DNA from: Pseudomonas fluorescens | GTDB lineage: Bacteria; Pseudomonadota; Gammaproteobacteria; Pseudomonadales; Pseudomonadaceae | NCBI RefSeq assembly: GCF_000730425.1 | Contig: NZ_CP008896.1 | Span: forward strand, 3,224,001-3,288,000 | Direction: 5' to 3' | DNA length: 64,000 bases | Shown here: positions 1 to 11,303 of the stretch, in pieces | Numbering within the stretch: the first letter of the stretch is position 1 | How the letters are laid out: every line of letters starts with the position of its first letter | Position numbers and translations under genes: made by a program | Notes under the pieces: generated by a model | The model's input: only the letters and a program-made list of their open reading frames with translations | What the model was told of the DNA's origin: nothing | Database searches by the model: none

Positions 1-24
1 ACGCAGGAAGCCCGGACTAATAAG

Positions 25-2823
25 ATGGCATTGAAATCCCCCGCGTTTCGTAGAAAATTTCCGTTGCTGGTAACCGGCAGTCTGCTGGCCATGCAACCCT
101 TCGCCACCTCATTCGTGGTCGCCGCGGAACAGTATGACTGCTCAGTCTCTGCTTCGGGTGCCTGGGATTGCGCGCCGAAAACCAGCGCAGCCCCTTTGCC
201 ACCACGCCCGGTGCATGACGGCAGTGCCGTCAGCTCGGCCAACGGCACGCCGCAAGGCGAAGCTGCGGGTGCCGAAGCCGTGCCGCAGACCAAGCTGGTC
301 ACCGAATCCAAGGGCCGTGGCCTGCGCTCGCGCAGCGCCGACTACAGCCATCTGGACTGGGTCCCTCGCGAGAAACTCACCGCAGCGCAACTGGCCGAAA
401 CCGGTCCTTATTGCGCCGGTGCGTACGTCGAGCCAATCCGTCCTGGCATGAACGACAAGACGGACAAGAGCGACGCACCGACCTTCATCGGTGCCAAGGC
501 CTCTCGTTACGAGCAGGAAACCCAGGTCGCAACCCTGGCCGGTGACGTCGTCATGCGTCAGGGCAGCATGCAGGTCGAGGCCGACGAGGCCAGCCTGTAC
601 CAGGCCGAGAACCGTGGCGAGCTGAACGGCAAGGTGCGTCTGCGCGACAATGGCGCACTCATCGTCGGCGACCACGCCCAGGTCCAACTGGACACCGGTG
701 CGGCCCAGATCGATAACGCCGAATACGTGATGCACAAATCGCGCATCCGCGGTAACGCGCTGTACGCCAAGCGTGCCGAAAACGCGATCATCCGCCTCAA
801 GGATGGTACCTACACCACCTGCGAGCCAGACAGCAATGCCTGGCAACTGCGCGGCAACAACATCACGTTGAACCCGGCCACCGGCTTCGGCACGGCGACC
901 AACGCGACGTTGCGGGTCAAGAACATTCCGATCCTGTACACCCCATACATCTACTTCCCGATTGACGATCGTCGTCAGTCCGGCTTCCTGCCACCGAGCT
1001 ACAGCTCTAGTGGGGAAAGTGGCTTTACCCTGTTGACGCCTTACTATTTCAACCTGGCACCGAACTACGACGCCACGTTGTACCCGCGTTATATGACCAA
1101 GCGCGGCATGTTGATGGAAGGCGAGTTCCGCTACCTCACCAAGTCCAGTGAAGGCCAGGTCGGCGGCGCTTACCTGAACGATGACAGCAACGAACGGAAG
1201 AGACAGAGCGACTACGACAAAACCCGTTATATGCTCAACTGGCAGCACAAGGGTGGGCTGGACTCGCGCTTACTGACTGAGATCGATTACACCAAGATCA
1301 GCGATCCATTCTACTTCCAGGATTTGAAGTCCGATCAGATTGGCGTTGAGTCTCGTGAGTTCGTCAATCAGCAAGGTGTTGCCAGCTATCGCGGCGATAC
1401 TTATACCGCTCAGTTGAATCTGCAAGCCTACGAACTGGCGACAATTTCGCAGATCACTCCGTACAACCGGTTGCCGCAGTTAACCATCAATGGTGCACTG
1501 CCTTACCGTCCTGGCGGGCTGTACTTTGCTTATGATGCCGAGGCCGTCCGGTTTGATCGGGATCTGAGGACTGGCAATATCACCAATAAATATGGTGGAC
1601 CGTTCAACTCGGACGGTTCGGTAGGTGAACGCCGTCTGGACACCTATGTAACAGGACTGACCCGTGCCAACGGCACACGCTTGAACGTAGCACCAAGCAT
1701 TTCGCTGCCGATGAGCTCGAGTTACGGCTTTATCACTCCGAAGCTCAAGTATGCCTATACCAAGTACGATCTTGACCTTGACGGTATTGGCAAGGCCGAT
1801 ATGGCTCGTGCTGGACAGGACTTCAAGAGTTCCCAGGATCGCTCCATCCCAATCGCCAGCATCGATAGCGGGCTGTTTTTTGACCGCGGCACCCAGTGGT
1901 TCGGCAAAAACTACACCCAGACCCTGGAGCCGCGCCTGTTCTATCTCTATGTTCCAGAGAAAGACCAGTCCGATATCCCGGTGTTCGATAGCAGCGAAAC
2001 CACGTTCAACTACAACTCGCTGTTCCGCGACAACCGCTTCTCGGGCACTGACCGGATCGGTGACGAAAACAAACTGTCGCTGGGCCTGACCAGCCGCTGG
2101 ATCGAAGAAAACGGCTTTGAGCGTCAGCGCGTAGCCATCGGCCAGGCGCTGTACTTCAAGGACCGCGAGGTCCAACTGCCTGGCATCGTGGCCGCTGACC
2201 GCGCCGACTCGCAGTCGGACGTCTCGCCAATCGCCCTGGACTACGAGTTCCGCTTCAACCGCGACTGGCGCGCGACTGCCGACTACAACTGGGACACCGA
2301 GGAGCATGCTGCTCGTTCCGGCAGCGCCATGTTCCACTACCAGCCGGAGGACAACCCGAACAAGGTTATCAACGTCGGTTATCGCTATCGCAACGACCAG
2401 GTGGTCTACAACCAGTTGACCGGTAAATGGCAGTTTGGTGGCGATTACGGTACAGAAGGGCAACCTGGCTTCGAGAAGGATTACTACAAAATCCAGCAGC
2501 ACGACTTCTCGATGATGTGGCCGATCGTTCCGCAGTGGAACCTGATCACTCGCTGGCAGTATGACTATGCACGCAACCGCACCCTGGAAGCCTTCGGTGG
2601 TTTCGAGTATGACAACTGCTGCTGGAAACTGCGCGTGATCAACCGTTATTGGGTTTCCAACGACGAATACACCCAGATCGCCCCGCAGAACGAAAAAGGC
2701 GACCACGGGCTCTTCCTCCAAATCGTCCTCAAGGGACTCGGCGGCCTGACTGGCGCCAAGGTAGAGAGCTTCCTCGACAAAGGCATCCAAGGTTATCGTG
2801 AACGTGAAGATCAAGCTTTCTGA
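25..2823 (+). CDS. lptD: LPS-assembly protein LptD (OstA/Imp)
   Basis: Outer-membrane beta-barrel that, with the lipoprotein LptE, inserts lipopolysaccharide into the outer leaflet. The 932 residues fit the Pseudomonas family length. The protein opens with a basic signal peptide cut near residue 34 (after VVAA). An OstA-type periplasmic jellyroll follows at about 145-300, then a long barrel rich in alternating aromatic residues. Cysteines C39 and C49 near the mature N-terminus and the C865-C866 pair near the C-terminus match the family's disulfide-forming cysteines. Its 3' end overlaps the surA start by 26 bases, as in other pseudomonads, so the two are probably co-translated. Identification is from family features and gene order. 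Confidence 0.97.
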   Translation: MALKSPAFRRKFPLLVTGSLLAMQPFATSFVVAAEQYDCSVSASGAWDCAPKTSAAPLPPRPVHDGSAVSSANGTPQGEAAGAEAVPQTKLVTESKGRGLRSRSADYSHLDWVPREKLTAAQLAETGPYCAGAYVEPIRPGMNDKTDKSDAPTFIGAKASRYEQETQVATLAGDVVMRQGSMQVEADEASLYQAENRGELNGKVRLRDNGALIVGDHAQVQLDTGAAQIDNAEYVMHKSRIRGNALYAKRAENAIIRLKDGTYTTCEPDSNAWQLRGNNITLNPATGFGTATNATLRVKNIPILYTPYIYFPIDDRRQSGFLPPSYSSSGESGFTLLTPYYFNLAPNYDATLYPRYMTKRGMLMEGEFRYLTKSSEGQVGGAYLNDDSNERKRQSDYDKTRYMLNWQHKGGLDSRLLTEIDYTKISDPFYFQDLKSDQIGVESREFVNQQGVASYRGDTYTAQLNLQAYELATISQITPYNRLPQLTINGALPYRPGGLYFAYDAEAVRFDRDLRTGNITNKYGGPFNSDGSVGERRLDTYVTGLTRANGTRLNVAPSISLPMSSSYGFITPKLKYAYTKYDLDLDGIGKADMARAGQDFKSSQDRSIPIASIDSGLFFDRGTQWFGKNYTQTLEPRLFYLYVPEKDQSDIPVFDSSETTFNYNSLFRDNRFSGTDRIGDENKLSLGLTSRWIEENGFERQRVAIGQALYFKDREVQLPGIVAADRADSQSDVSPIALDYEFRFNRDWRATADYNWDTEEHAARSGSAMFHYQPEDNPNKVINVGYRYRNDQVVYNQLTGKWQFGGDYGTEGQPGFEKDYYKIQQHDFSMMWPIVPQWNLITRWQYDYARNRTLEAFGGFEYDNCCWKLRVINRYWVSNDEYTQIAPQNEKGDHGLFLQIVLKGLGGLTGAKVESFLDKGIQGYREREDQAF

Positions 2824-4138
2824 TTGTCTGCGCCCGCTGATGCTGGGCGCGCTGTTCCTGGGCACTGCAACGGCGCACGCTGCAGTGCAGCCGCTGGACA
2901 AGGTCGTGGCCATCGTCGATAACGACGTGATCATGCAGAGCCAACTCGACCAACGGGTCAAGGAAGTTCAGCAAACCATCGCCAAGCGTGGCGGTGGCGT
3001 GCCGCCGACCAGCGTCCTGGACCAGCAGGTGCTGGAACGCCTGATTGTCGAAAACCTGCAACTGCAGATCGGCGATCGTTCCGGCATCCGTATCACCGAC
3101 GAAGAACTGAACCAGGCCGTCGGCACTATCGCTCAACGCAACAACATGAGCATTGATCAGTTCCGCGCAGCCCTGGCCCGAGACGGTCTGTCCTATGAGG
3201 ACGCCCGTGACCAGATCCGCCGCGAAATGATCATCAGCCGTGTGCGCCAGCGCCGTGTAGCCGAACGCGTACAGGTATCGGAACAGGAAGTGAAGAACTT
3301 CCTGGCCTCGGACCTGGGCAAGATGCAGCTCTCCGAAGAATTGCGCCTGGCCAATATCCTGATCCCGACGCCAGACAGCGCCAGCGCCGAGCAGCTCAAC
3401 GCCGCAGCGGCCAAGACCCAGGCGATCTATGACCGTCTCAAGGCCGGTGCTGATTTTGCCCAGATGGCCATTGCCCAGTCCGGCAGCGACAACGCCCTTG
3501 ATGGCGGTGATATGGGCTGGCGTAAAGCCGCTCAACTACCGCCACCGTTTGACCGCGAACTAAGTGCAATGGCCGTCGGCGACATTACCCAGCCAGCCCG
3601 CACACCAGGAGGGTTCATCATCCTCAAACTGCTGGAGCGGCGTGGCGGCGAGGCTTCGTTGAAAGACGAAGTGCATGTCCGTCACATCCTGGTCAAGCCA
3701 AGCGAAATCCGCACCGAAGCACAAACCAAAGAGCTGGCACAGAAGATCTATGACCGCATCACAAACGGTGAAGACTTCGCGACCCTGGCCAAAAGTTTCT
3801 CGGAAGACCCGGGCTCTGCCCTCAACGGCGGTGACCTGAGCTGGATCGACCCGCGAGCCTTGGTCCCCGAGTTCCAGCAAGTCATGAACGATACGCCGCA
3901 AGGCGTGCTGTCCAAGCCGTTCAAGACCCAATATGGCTGGCACGTCCTGGAAGTCCTTGGCCGCCGCGCCACCGACAACACCACCCAGGCCCGTGAGCAG
4001 CAAGCGCTGACCGTACTGCGTAACCGCAAATACGACGAAGAGCTGCAAACCTGGTTGCGCCAGATACGTGACGAAGCCTTCGTGGAAATCAAGCTCCCTG
4101 GCGCCGACTCGACAGGCACCGACCAGGCAGCCCAGTGA
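2798..4138 (+). CDS. surA: Periplasmic chaperone / peptidyl-prolyl isomerase SurA
   Basis: Periplasmic chaperone that escorts unfolded outer-membrane proteins, including LptD, to the BAM complex. It has 446 residues: a signal peptide ending near AHA, an N-terminal chaperone domain beginning [13 protein letters not shown], then two parvulin-type PPIase domains at about 190-290 and 300-400. The start is a GTG inside the end of lptD; the N-terminus MNVKIKLS matches pseudomonad SurA. The stop overlaps the next start (GTGA), so surA-pdxA is translationally coupled. The PPIase domains show the VRHILVK motif and the [15 protein letters not shown] region. Confidence 0.97.
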   Translation: MNVKIKLSDCLRPLMLGALFLGTATAHAAVQPLDKVVAIVDNDVIMQSQLDQRVKEVQQTIAKRGGGVPPTSVLDQQVLERLIVENLQLQIGDRSGIRITDEELNQAVGTIAQRNNMSIDQFRAALARDGLSYEDARDQIRREMIISRVRQRRVAERVQVSEQEVKNFLASDLGKMQLSEELRLANILIPTPDSASAEQLNAAAAKTQAIYDRLKAGADFAQMAIAQSGSDNALDGGDMGWRKAAQLPPPFDRELSAMAVGDITQPARTPGGFIILKLLERRGGEASLKDEVHVRHILVKPSEIRTEAQTKELAQKIYDRITNGEDFATLAKSFSEDPGSALNGGDLSWIDPRALVPEFQQVMNDTPQGVLSKPFKTQYGWHVLEVLGRRATDNTTQAREQQALTVLRNRKYDEELQTWLRQIRDEAFVEIKLPGADSTGTDQAAQ

Positions 4139-5124
4139 AACCCCAGCGTTTCGCGTTGACACCCGGTGAACCGGCCGGCATAGGTCCAGACCTGTGCCTG
4201 CTGCTCGCCTCGCAAGCCCAGCCTCACCCCCTGATTGCCATTACCAGCCGCGACCTGCTCCTTGAGCGGGCCGCGCAACTGGGCGTGGCCGTCGACTTGC
4301 TGCCCGTTTCGCCGGGCAACTGGCCCGACCAACCGGCACCCGCCAACAGCCTATACGTATGGGATACCCCGCTGCGGGCCAAGGTGGTTGCCGGGCAACT
4401 GGACCAGGCCAACGCCGCATTCGTCCTGCAAACCCTGGCCCGCGCCGGACAAGGCTGCATCGACGGCGACTTCGCCGGGATGATCACGGCGCCGGTGCAT
4501 AAAGGCGTGATCAATGAAGCTGGTATCGCCTTTTCCGGCCATACCGAGTTCCTTGCCGACCTGACCCACACCGAACAAGTGGTGATGATGCTGGCAACCC
4601 GCGGCCTGCGCGTGGCATTGGTGACCACTCACCTGCCCTTGCGCCAGATTGCCGATGCCATCACCCCAGAGCGCCTGGAACGCGTAACGCGCATCCTGCA
4701 CGCTGACCTGCAACAAAAATTCGGCATTGCCCAGCCACGAATCCTGGTGTGTGGTCTCAATCCCCACGCGGGTGAAGGCGGTCACTTGGGCCATGAAGAA
4801 ATCGACATTATCGAACCAACACTAGAGCGCCTGCGCCAAGATGGCATGGACCTGCGTGGCCCATTGCCTGCGGACACTCTGTTTACCCCCAAGTATCTGG
4901 AGCACTGCGATGCAGTGCTGGCGATGTACCATGACCAGGGGCTGCCCGTGCTGAAATACAAAGGCTTCGGCGCCGCAGTCAACGTGACCCTGGGCCTGCC
5001 GATCATCCGCACCTCCGTCGACCATGGCACCGCCCTGGACCTGGCAGGCAGCGGCAAAATCGACACCGGCAGCCTGCACGTGGCCCTGGAAACCGCCTAT
5101 CAGATGGCCGAGACCCGTATATGA
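4135..5124 (+). CDS. pdxA: 4-hydroxythreonine-4-phosphate dehydrogenase PdxA
   Basis: Cytoplasmic NAD-dependent enzyme that oxidises 4-phosphohydroxy-L-threonine in the DXP-dependent pyridoxal-phosphate pathway. At 329 residues it has the usual length. The N-terminal [11 protein letters not shown] motif, the FSGHTEFL segment and the conserved [13 protein letters not shown] region carry substrate and metal ligands; the histidines expected to bind the divalent metal are present. It starts with GTG overlapping the surA stop and ends with an ATGA overlap into rsmA, so it is the middle of a tightly coupled run. The order surA-pdxA-rsmA-apaG-apaH is the classic gammaproteobacterial arrangement. Confidence 0.97.
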   Translation: MKPQRFALTPGEPAGIGPDLCLLLASQAQPHPLIAITSRDLLLERAAQLGVAVDLLPVSPGNWPDQPAPANSLYVWDTPLRAKVVAGQLDQANAAFVLQTLARAGQGCIDGDFAGMITAPVHKGVINEAGIAFSGHTEFLADLTHTEQVVMMLATRGLRVALVTTHLPLRQIADAITPERLERVTRILHADLQQKFGIAQPRILVCGLNPHAGEGGHLGHEEIDIIEPTLERLRQDGMDLRGPLPADTLFTPKYLEHCDAVLAMYHDQGLPVLKYKGFGAAVNVTLGLPIIRTSVDHGTALDLAGSGKIDTGSLHVALETAYQMAETRI

Positions 5125-5933
5125 CCGAGCATTACCAACACCGGGCGCGCAAGCGCTTCGGGCAAAACTTCCTGCACGATGCTGGCGTTATCGACCGCAT
5201 CCTGCGCTCCATCCATGCCAAGCCCGAAGACCGCCTGCTGGAAATCGGCCCGGGCCAGGGCGCACTGACCCAAGGCCTGCTCAATAGCGGCGGCCAGTTG
5301 GATGTCATTGAACTGGATAAAGACCTGGTTCCGATCCTCAACCAGCAGTTTGCCGCCAGGCCCAACTTCAACCTGCACCAGGGCGACGCCTTGAAGTTTG
5401 ACTTCAACAGCCTCAATGCCGCCCCCCACAGCCTGCGGGTTGTCGGCAACCTGCCATACAACATTTCCACGCCACTGATCTTTCACCTGCTGAACAACGC
5501 AGGGATCATCCGCGACATGCACTTCATGTTGCAGAAGGAAGTGGTCGAACGCCTGGCGGCCGGCCCTGGCGGTGGCGATTGGGGCCGCCTGTCGATCATG
5601 GTTCAGTACCATTGCCGGGTCGAGCACCTGTTCAACGTTGGCCCGGGCGCGTTCAATCCGCCGCCGAAGGTCGATTCGGCGATTGTGCGCCTGGTGCCAC
5701 ACGCGGTGCTTCCACACCCGGCCAAGGATCATCGCCTGCTGGAGCGGGTAGTGCGTGAAGCGTTCAACCAGCGTCGCAAGACCCTGCGCAATACCCTCAA
5801 GGCGCTGTTGAGCAACGCCGAGATCGAGGCCGCCGGTGTCGACGGCAGCCTGCGCCCGGAGCAATTGGACCTGGCCGCGTTCGTACGCCTGGCGGACCAG
5901 TTGGCCATCCAGCCAGCGCCCGCCGTCGACTGA
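5121..5933 (+). CDS. rsmA: 16S rRNA m6(2)A1518/A1519 dimethyltransferase RsmA (KsgA)
   Basis: SAM-dependent enzyme that dimethylates two adjacent adenines in the 3'-terminal helix of 16S rRNA late in small-subunit assembly. The 270 residues show the KRFGQNFL N-terminus, the SAM-binding [11 protein letters not shown] motif and the catalytic NLPYNIS motif. The ATG overlaps the pdxA stop by 4 bases. Downstream, the gap to apaG holds a REP doublet, so rsmA may be the last gene of the tightly coupled part of the operon. Confidence 0.97.
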   Translation: MTEHYQHRARKRFGQNFLHDAGVIDRILRSIHAKPEDRLLEIGPGQGALTQGLLNSGGQLDVIELDKDLVPILNQQFAARPNFNLHQGDALKFDFNSLNAAPHSLRVVGNLPYNISTPLIFHLLNNAGIIRDMHFMLQKEVVERLAAGPGGGDWGRLSIMVQYHCRVEHLFNVGPGAFNPPPKVDSAIVRLVPHAVLPHPAKDHRLLERVVREAFNQRRKTLRNTLKALLSNAEIEAAGVDGSLRPEQLDLAAFVRLADQLAIQPAPAVD

Positions 5934-5940
5934 CCCACCG

Positions 5941-6008
5941 CCATCGCCGGCAAGCCGGATCCCACAACACACAGCGTCCTACCTGTGGGAGCTGGCTTGC
6001 CAGCGATG
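5941..6008. repeat. REP doublet (REPIN) between rsmA and apaG
   Basis: Two inverted copies of a Pseudomonas-type REP sequence face each other: the left arm at 5941-5965 begins CCATCGCCGGCAAGCC and the right arm at 5984-6008 ends GGCTTGCCAGCGATGG. They match with a few differences and can fold into a long hairpin. Such REPINs are dispersed by RAYT transposases and can act on mRNA stability. A second one lies at the cca-folK junction. Confidence 0.85.
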
Positions 6009-6119
6009 GCGATCTCAGGATAATCCAAGGCCAGACAGCATGTCTGGCCTAGTGCCTACCTCATGGCCTAGACTGATCCGCATCTGCTGTCCTCCGCTTT
6101 TGCTCTTAAGGCCTCTTGC

Positions 6120-6500
6120 ATGTCCGATCCTCGCTATCAGATCGACGTCAGCGTCGTCACCCGCTTCCTGGCGGAACAATCGCAACCCGAACAGAATCGC
6201 TTTGCCTTTGCCTACACCGTCACGGTGAAGAACAACGGCCAAGTGCCCGCCAAACTGCTGTCGCGCCACTGGGTGATCACCGACGGCGACGGGCATGTCG
6301 AGGAAGTGCGCGGCGCCGGCGTCATCGGCCAACAGCCACTGATCGACAGCGGCGCCAGCCATACCTACAGCAGCGGCACCGTGATGACCTCCAAGGTCGG
6401 CACAATGCAAGGCAGCTACCAGATGCTTGCCGACGACGGCAAACACTTCGACGCCATCATTGCCCCCTTCCGCCTGGCGGTGCCCGGAGCCCTGCACTGA
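6120..6500 (+). CDS. apaG: ApaG protein
   Basis: Small cytoplasmic beta-sandwich protein of the ApaG/DUF525 family, 126 residues, normally encoded next to apaH. Its exact biochemical role is unsettled. The sequence shows the family segments [22 protein letters not shown] and [17 protein letters not shown] purine-rich stretch (TAAGG) lies upstream of the ATG. The stop TGA shares its last base with the ATG of apaH (TGATG), which suggests translational coupling. Confidence 0.96.
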   Translation: MSDPRYQIDVSVVTRFLAEQSQPEQNRFAFAYTVTVKNNGQVPAKLLSRHWVITDGDGHVEEVRGAGVIGQQPLIDSGASHTYSSGTVMTSKVGTMQGSYQMLADDGKHFDAIIAPFRLAVPGALH

Positions 6501-7351
6501 TGGCAACCTATGCTGTCGGCGACCTGCAGGGCTGCCTGGAACCACTTAAATGCCTGCTTGAGCGCGTAGCCTTCGACCCGGCCAAAGATCGCCTGTGGTT
6601 GGTGGGCGATCTGGTCAACCGCGGCCCGCAATCCCTGGAGACCCTGCGCTACCTGTATCGTTTGCGCGACTCTCTGGTCTGCGTACTGGGCAACCATGAC
6701 CTGCACCTGCTGGCGGCCGGCAATAACATCGAGCGCCTGAAAAAGGGCGACACCCTGCGGGAAATCCTCGAGGCACCGGATCGCGCCGAATTGCTGGACT
6801 GGCTGCGCCGACAAAAACTCGTGCATTACGATGAGAGCCGTAATACCGCCCTGGTGCATGCTGGCATCCCGCCGCAGTGGACTCTGAAAAAAGCCCTGAA
6901 ATGTGCCGCCGAGGTCGAAGCCGCCCTGGCCGATGACACCCTGTTCGCCACCTATCTGGACGGTATGTACGGCAATGAGCCGGTGAAGTGGGATAACGAT
7001 CTGGCAGGTGTCACCCGCCTGCGGGTCATCACCAACTACTTCACGCGCATGCGCTTTTGCACTGCCGAAGGCAAGCTTGACCTCAAGAGCAAGGAAGGCG
7101 CCGAAACCGCCCTGCCCGGCTACAAACCCTGGTTCGCCCACAAGGAACGCAAGACCCGCGAGACGAAGATCATCTTCGGTCACTGGGCCGCCCTTGAAGG
7201 TCAGTGCGACGAACCCGGCGTATTCGCCCTCGACACCGGTTGTGTCTGGGGCGGAGCCATGACCCTGATGAACATCGACACCGGCGAGCACCTGAGCTGC
7301 CAGTGTGAATCTCCCCTTCCCCTTACACTGCCGGCTGCCGCCAAGCGCTAG
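6500..7351 (+). CDS. apaH: Symmetrical diadenosine tetraphosphatase ApaH
   Basis: Hydrolyses Ap4A to two ADP and can remove Np4A caps from RNA. The product is 283 residues from [12 protein letters not shown], the expected size. The calcineurin-type metallophosphatase motifs are all visible: [16 protein letters not shown] and LGNHDLH. The frame stays open upstream to 6116, but that extension overlaps apaG entirely and has no homologous character, so the start overlapping the apaG stop is chosen. Confidence 0.96.
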   Translation: MATYAVGDLQGCLEPLKCLLERVAFDPAKDRLWLVGDLVNRGPQSLETLRYLYRLRDSLVCVLGNHDLHLLAAGNNIERLKKGDTLREILEAPDRAELLDWLRRQKLVHYDESRNTALVHAGIPPQWTLKKALKCAAEVEAALADDTLFATYLDGMYGNEPVKWDNDLAGVTRLRVITNYFTRMRFCTAEGKLDLKSKEGAETALPGYKPWFAHKERKTRETKIIFGHWAALEGQCDEPGVFALDTGCVWGGAMTLMNIDTGEHLSCQCESPLPLTLPAAAKR

Positions 7352-7383
7352 ACACCGCTTGACGCCCGCCCAAGGAGCCCGCC

Positions 7384-7713
7384 ATGAGCGAATTCAAACG
7401 TATCCCTCCCGAACACGCCCAGGCCCTGCGTGAGCAAGGCGCCGTGGTGGTGGATATCCGTGATCCCCAGACCTACGCCCTGAACCATATCAAGGGCGCA
7501 CGGCACCTGGACAACCACAACATTGCCGATTTCATCCGCGCCGCCGACCTCGACGCGCCCGTGATCGTGGCCTGCTATCACGGTAACTCCAGCCAGAGCG
7601 CGGCCGCCTACCTGGTCAGCCAGGGCTTCTCCGATGTCTACAGCCTGGATGGTGGCTTTGAGCTATGGCGTACGACCTATCCTGCAGAAATTGCCGCAGG
7701 CGATTCACAATAA
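7384..7713 (+). CDS. glpE: Thiosulfate sulfurtransferase GlpE (rhodanese)
   Basis: Single-domain rhodanese of 109 residues that moves sulfane sulfur from thiosulfate to acceptors such as cyanide or thioredoxin. The active-site loop CYHGNSS carries the catalytic C64, and the entry motif [19 protein letters not shown] is typical of the family. AAGGAG lies just before the ATG. It follows apaH by 32 bases and is probably co-transcribed. Confidence 0.95.
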   Translation: MSEFKRIPPEHAQALREQGAVVVDIRDPQTYALNHIKGARHLDNHNIADFIRAADLDAPVIVACYHGNSSQSAAAYLVSQGFSDVYSLDGGFELWRTTYPAEIAAGDSQ

Positions 7714-7996
7714 TTTTTTTCAAACCCCGCTACCCCGCGTGACGCTTGGGCTCGCGCCGTTTCTGACGAACGGTGCGCCCAAACTAATTAGGCATCTCGC
7801 CTTGACCTCCCGGATTCCCAACTATCATTAAGCGCAGGCCATCCAAAACAGGGGAGAGCCGGTACACCGGCGTGCGGGTCATCGGTAGCGTTTCAGGGTG
7901 TTCTGGGGGGAAATGGCCACGGCAAACGCCACTGGCTGCCAGCATCGACTGATTGATCCGGCGTCGGCTCCACGTATCGAGCGAGGTGACGACGTC

Positions 7997-9919
7997 ATGA
8001 GTATCTTTAGCCACTTCCAACAACGCTTCGAGTCCACACAGCAGGAAGAACTCACGCTTCAGGAGTATCTCGAGCTGTGCAAAAAGGACCGCAGCACCTA
8101 CGCGTCTGCCGCCGAGCGCCTGCTACTGGCGATTGGCGAGCCGGAGCTGGTGGACACCTCCAACAACTCGCGGCTGTCGCGAATATTTTCCAATAAGGTG
8201 ATCCGCCGCTACCCGGCCTTTGAAGACTTCCATGGCATGGAAGAATGCATCGACCAGATCGTCTCCTACTTCCGCCATGCCGCCCAAGGCCTGGAAGAGA
8301 AGAAACAGATCCTTTACCTGCTCGGCCCCGTGGGCGGCGGTAAATCTTCCCTGGCCGAAAAACTCAAGCAACTGATCGAAAAGGTGCCTTTCTACGCGAT
8401 CAAGGGCTCTCCGGTGTTCGAGTCGCCCCTGGGTCTGTTCAACGCCACGGAAGATGGCGCGATCCTCGAAGAAGACTTCGGTATCCCACGGCGCTATCTC
8501 AACACCATCATGTCACCCTGGGCGACCAAGCGCCTGGCCGAGTTTGGCGGCGATATCAGCCAGTTCCGGGTGGTGAAGCTCTACCCCTCGATCCTCAACC
8601 AGATCGGCGTCGCCAAGACCGAACCGGGTGACGAGAACAACCAGGATATTTCGGCGCTGGTAGGCAAGGTCGATATCCGCAAGCTGGAAGAATTCCCGCA
8701 GAACGACGCTGATGCCTATAGCTACTCGGGGGCGCTGTGCCGGGCGAACCAGGGGCTGATGGAGTTCGTGGAAATGTTCAAGGCGCCGATCAAGGTGCTG
8801 CACCCACTGCTCACCGCGACCCAGGAAGGCAACTACAACAGCACCGAAGGCTTGGGGGCGATTCCGTTCACCGGCATCCTGCTGGCCCACTCCAACGAGT
8901 CGGAATGGCACACTTTCCGCAACAACAAGAACAACGAAGCCTTCATCGACCGGATCTATATCGTCAAGGTGCCGTACTGCCTGCGGGTTAGCGATGAAAT
9001 CAAGATCTACGACAAGTTGCTGTTCAACAGCTCCCTGGCCAAGGCCCATTGCGCACCCGACACCCTGAAGATGCTTGCCCAATTCACCGTGCTGTCGCGC
9101 CTCAAGGAACCGGAAAACTCGAATATCTACTCGAAAATGCGCGTCTACGACGGGGAGAACCTCAAGGATACCGATCCCAAGGCCAAGTCGATCCAGGAGT
9201 ACCGCGACACGGCGGGCGTAGATGAAGGCATGAACGGACTGTCGACCCGCTTTGCCTTCAAGATCCTGTCCAAGGTCTTCAACTTCGACCCCCACGAGAT
9301 CGCTGCCAACCCGGTACACCTGCTCTATGTACTGGAACAGCAGATCGAACAGGAACAATTCCAGGCCGAAACCCGCGAGCGCTACCTGCGCTTCCTCAAG
9401 GAGTACCTTGCACCGCGCTATATCGAGTTCATCGGCAAGGAAATCCAGACCGCCTACCTGGAGTCCTACAGCGAATACGGCCAGAACATCTTCGATCGCT
9501 ATGTGCTTTACGCAGATTTCTGGATTCAGGATCAGGAGTACCGTGACCCGGAAACCGGCGAGATCCTCAACCGCGTAGCCCTCAACGAGGAACTGGAGAA
9601 GATCGAGAAACCGGCCGGCATCAGCAATCCGAAGGATTTTCGCAACGAAATCGTCAACTTCGTACTGCGCGCGCGTGCCAACAACAACGGCAAGAACCCT
9701 ACCTGGCTCAGCTACGAGAAGCTGCGGGTGGTCATCGAGAAGAAAATGTTCTCCAACACCGAGGACCTGCTGCCCGTCATCAGCTTCAACGCCAAGGCCA
9801 GCAAGGAGGACCAGCAAAAACACAACGACTTCGTCACACGAATGGTCGAACGCGGCTATACCGACAAACAGGTACGGCTGCTCTCCGAGTGGTACCTGCG
9901 GGTTCGCAAATCGCAGTAA
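7997..9919 (+). CDS. prkA: PrkA family serine protein kinase / AAA+ protein (YeaG)
   Basis: Cytoplasmic PrkA/YeaG protein linked to stationary-phase and nutrient-stress responses. The 640 residues from MSIFSHFQQRFES match the family length. An AAA domain comes first with a Walker A site LGPVGGGKSS (K116), followed by the C-terminal PrkA domain from about 390. The frame is open back to 7898, but GAGGTGAC sits just before the ATG at 7997 and family members begin there. It forms the conserved trio prkA-yeaH-spoVR with the next two genes. Confidence 0.95.
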   Translation: MSIFSHFQQRFESTQQEELTLQEYLELCKKDRSTYASAAERLLLAIGEPELVDTSNNSRLSRIFSNKVIRRYPAFEDFHGMEECIDQIVSYFRHAAQGLEEKKQILYLLGPVGGGKSSLAEKLKQLIEKVPFYAIKGSPVFESPLGLFNATEDGAILEEDFGIPRRYLNTIMSPWATKRLAEFGGDISQFRVVKLYPSILNQIGVAKTEPGDENNQDISALVGKVDIRKLEEFPQNDADAYSYSGALCRANQGLMEFVEMFKAPIKVLHPLLTATQEGNYNSTEGLGAIPFTGILLAHSNESEWHTFRNNKNNEAFIDRIYIVKVPYCLRVSDEIKIYDKLLFNSSLAKAHCAPDTLKMLAQFTVLSRLKEPENSNIYSKMRVYDGENLKDTDPKAKSIQEYRDTAGVDEGMNGLSTRFAFKILSKVFNFDPHEIAANPVHLLYVLEQQIEQEQFQAETRERYLRFLKEYLAPRYIEFIGKEIQTAYLESYSEYGQNIFDRYVLYADFWIQDQEYRDPETGEILNRVALNEELEKIEKPAGISNPKDFRNEIVNFVLRARANNNGKNPTWLSYEKLRVVIEKKMFSNTEDLLPVISFNAKASKEDQQKHNDFVTRMVERGYTDKQVRLLSEWYLRVRKSQ

Positions 9920-9925
9920 GGCAGC

Positions 9926-9972
9926 GACAGGCGGTCAACTGCCAGGCCCCTGGTCTGGGTTGACCGCCTGTC
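9926..9972. repeat. Strong hairpin between prkA and yeaH
   Basis: A perfect 14-bp inverted repeat (9926-9939 GACAGGCGGTCAAC, 9959-9972 its complement) encloses a second stem CCAGG/CCTGG at 9942-9953. No T-run follows, so this is not a standard intrinsic terminator. It could set the relative mRNA levels of prkA and yeaH. A shorter imperfect repeat built from AAGCTTC lies just after it (about 9977-10003). Confidence 0.6.
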
Positions 9973-10031
9973 TCTAAGCTTCCAGCTCGCGGCTTGAAGC
10001 TTGTAACGTGAAGCTGCCCGGAGGGCTCCCT

Positions 10032-11303
10032 ATGAGCTATGTGATCGACCGACGCCTCAATGGCAAGAACAAGAGCACGGTAAACCGCCAGCGCTTCCTG
10101 CGGCGTTACCGTGACCACATCAAAAAGGCCGTCGAGGAGGCGGTGAGTCGCCGCTCCATTACCGATATGGAACACGGCGAGCAGATCAGTATTCCCGGTC
10201 GGGATATTGACGAACCGGTGCTCCATCACGGCCGCGGCGGTAAACAGACCGTGGTTCATCCGGGAAACAAGGAATTCACCACCGGCGAGCATATCCAGCG
10301 CCCTCAAGGCGGTGGCGGCGGCAAAGGCCCAGGCAAAGCCGGCAACTCCGGCGAAGGCATGGACGAGTTCGTGTTCCAGATCACCCAGGAAGAATTCCTC
10401 GAGTTTATGTTCGAGGACCTGGAGCTGCCCAACCTGGTCAAGCGCAACTTGACCGGCACCGACACGTACAAGACCGTACGCGCCGGTATCAGCAACGAGG
10501 GCAACCCCTCGCGGATCAATATCATCCGCACCCTGCGCTCAGCCCATGCGCGACGTATCGCCCTGTCGGGCAGCAGCCGCGCCAAACTCAAGGAGGCCAA
10601 AGAAGAACTGGCGCGATTGAAGCGCGAAGAGCCAGACAACTTCGGCGATATCCAGGAAATCGAAGGGGAAATCGAAAAGCTCAGTGCGCGCATTCACCGC
10701 GTGCCATTCCTTGATACCTTCGACTTGAAATACAACCTGTTGGTCAAGCAACCCAACCCCAGCTCCAAGGCGGTGATGTTTTGCCTGATGGACGTTTCCG
10801 GCTCCATGACCCAGGCTACCAAGGACATCGCCAAGCGCTTCTTTATTCTGCTGTACCTGTTTCTCAAGCGTAACTACGACAAGATCGACGTCGTATTCAT
10901 TCGCCATCACACCAGCGCCCGTGAAGTCGACGAAGAAGAGTTTTTCTATTCACGGGAGACCGGCGGCACCATTGTGTCCAGCGCACTGAAACTGATGCAG
11001 GAAATCATGGCTGAGCGTTATCCGGCCAACGAGTGGAACATCTACGCCGCCCAGGCTTCCGACGGCGACAACTGGAACGACGACTCGCCCATCTGCCGCG
11101 ACATCCTGATCAACCAGATCATGCCGTTCGTGCAGTACTACACTTATGTGGAAATTACCCCCCGCGAGCACCAGGCCCTGTGGTTTGAATACGAGCGCAT
11201 CGGAGAAGCCTTCGCCGATACCTTCGCCCAACAACAACTGGTCTCGGCCGGTGATATCTACCCGGTCTTCCGTGAACTCTTCCAGCGCAGGTTAGTGACA
11301 TGA
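10032..11303 (+). CDS. yeaH: YeaH/YhbH family protein (DUF444)
   Basis: Protein of 423 residues in the DUF444 family, always found with PrkA and SpoVR; its molecular function is not known, though it acts with PrkA in stress responses. The C-terminal half resembles a von Willebrand A domain with a metal-binding MDVSGSMTQ motif (D254, S256, S258). A low-complexity glycine-rich stretch sits near residue 100. GGAGGG precedes the ATG at 10032; a start at 10008 is possible but would hide that ribosome-binding site. The stop overlaps the spoVR start (ATGA). Confidence 0.95.
   Translation: MSYVIDRRLNGKNKSTVNRQRFLRRYRDHIKKAVEEAVSRRSITDMEHGEQISIPGRDIDEPVLHHGRGGKQTVVHPGNKEFTTGEHIQRPQGGGGGKGPGKAGNSGEGMDEFVFQITQEEFLEFMFEDLELPNLVKRNLTGTDTYKTVRAGISNEGNPSRINIIRTLRSAHARRIALSGSSRAKLKEAKEELARLKREEPDNFGDIQEIEGEIEKLSARIHRVPFLDTFDLKYNLLVKQPNPSSKAVMFCLMDVSGSMTQATKDIAKRFFILLYLFLKRNYDKIDVVFIRHHTSAREVDEEEFFYSRETGGTIVSSALKLMQEIMAERYPANEWNIYAAQASDGDNWNDDSPICRDILINQIMPFVQYYTYVEITPREHQALWFEYERIGEAFADTFAQQQLVSAGDIYPVFRELFQRRLVT

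Noticed and set aside
142..2961. Long open frames on the strand opposite lptD and surA (142-1248, 1480-2961).
   Set aside because: They are antisense shadows of lptD and surA, caused by GC-rich codon use; the products have no family character.
6116..6499. An N-terminal extension of apaH overlapping apaG.
   Set aside because: The extra residues are apaG read out of frame; ApaH proteins begin at [12 protein letters not shown].
8513..9823. A 436-residue open frame opposite prkA.
   Set aside because: It lies wholly inside prkA on the other strand and looks like low-complexity shadow translation.
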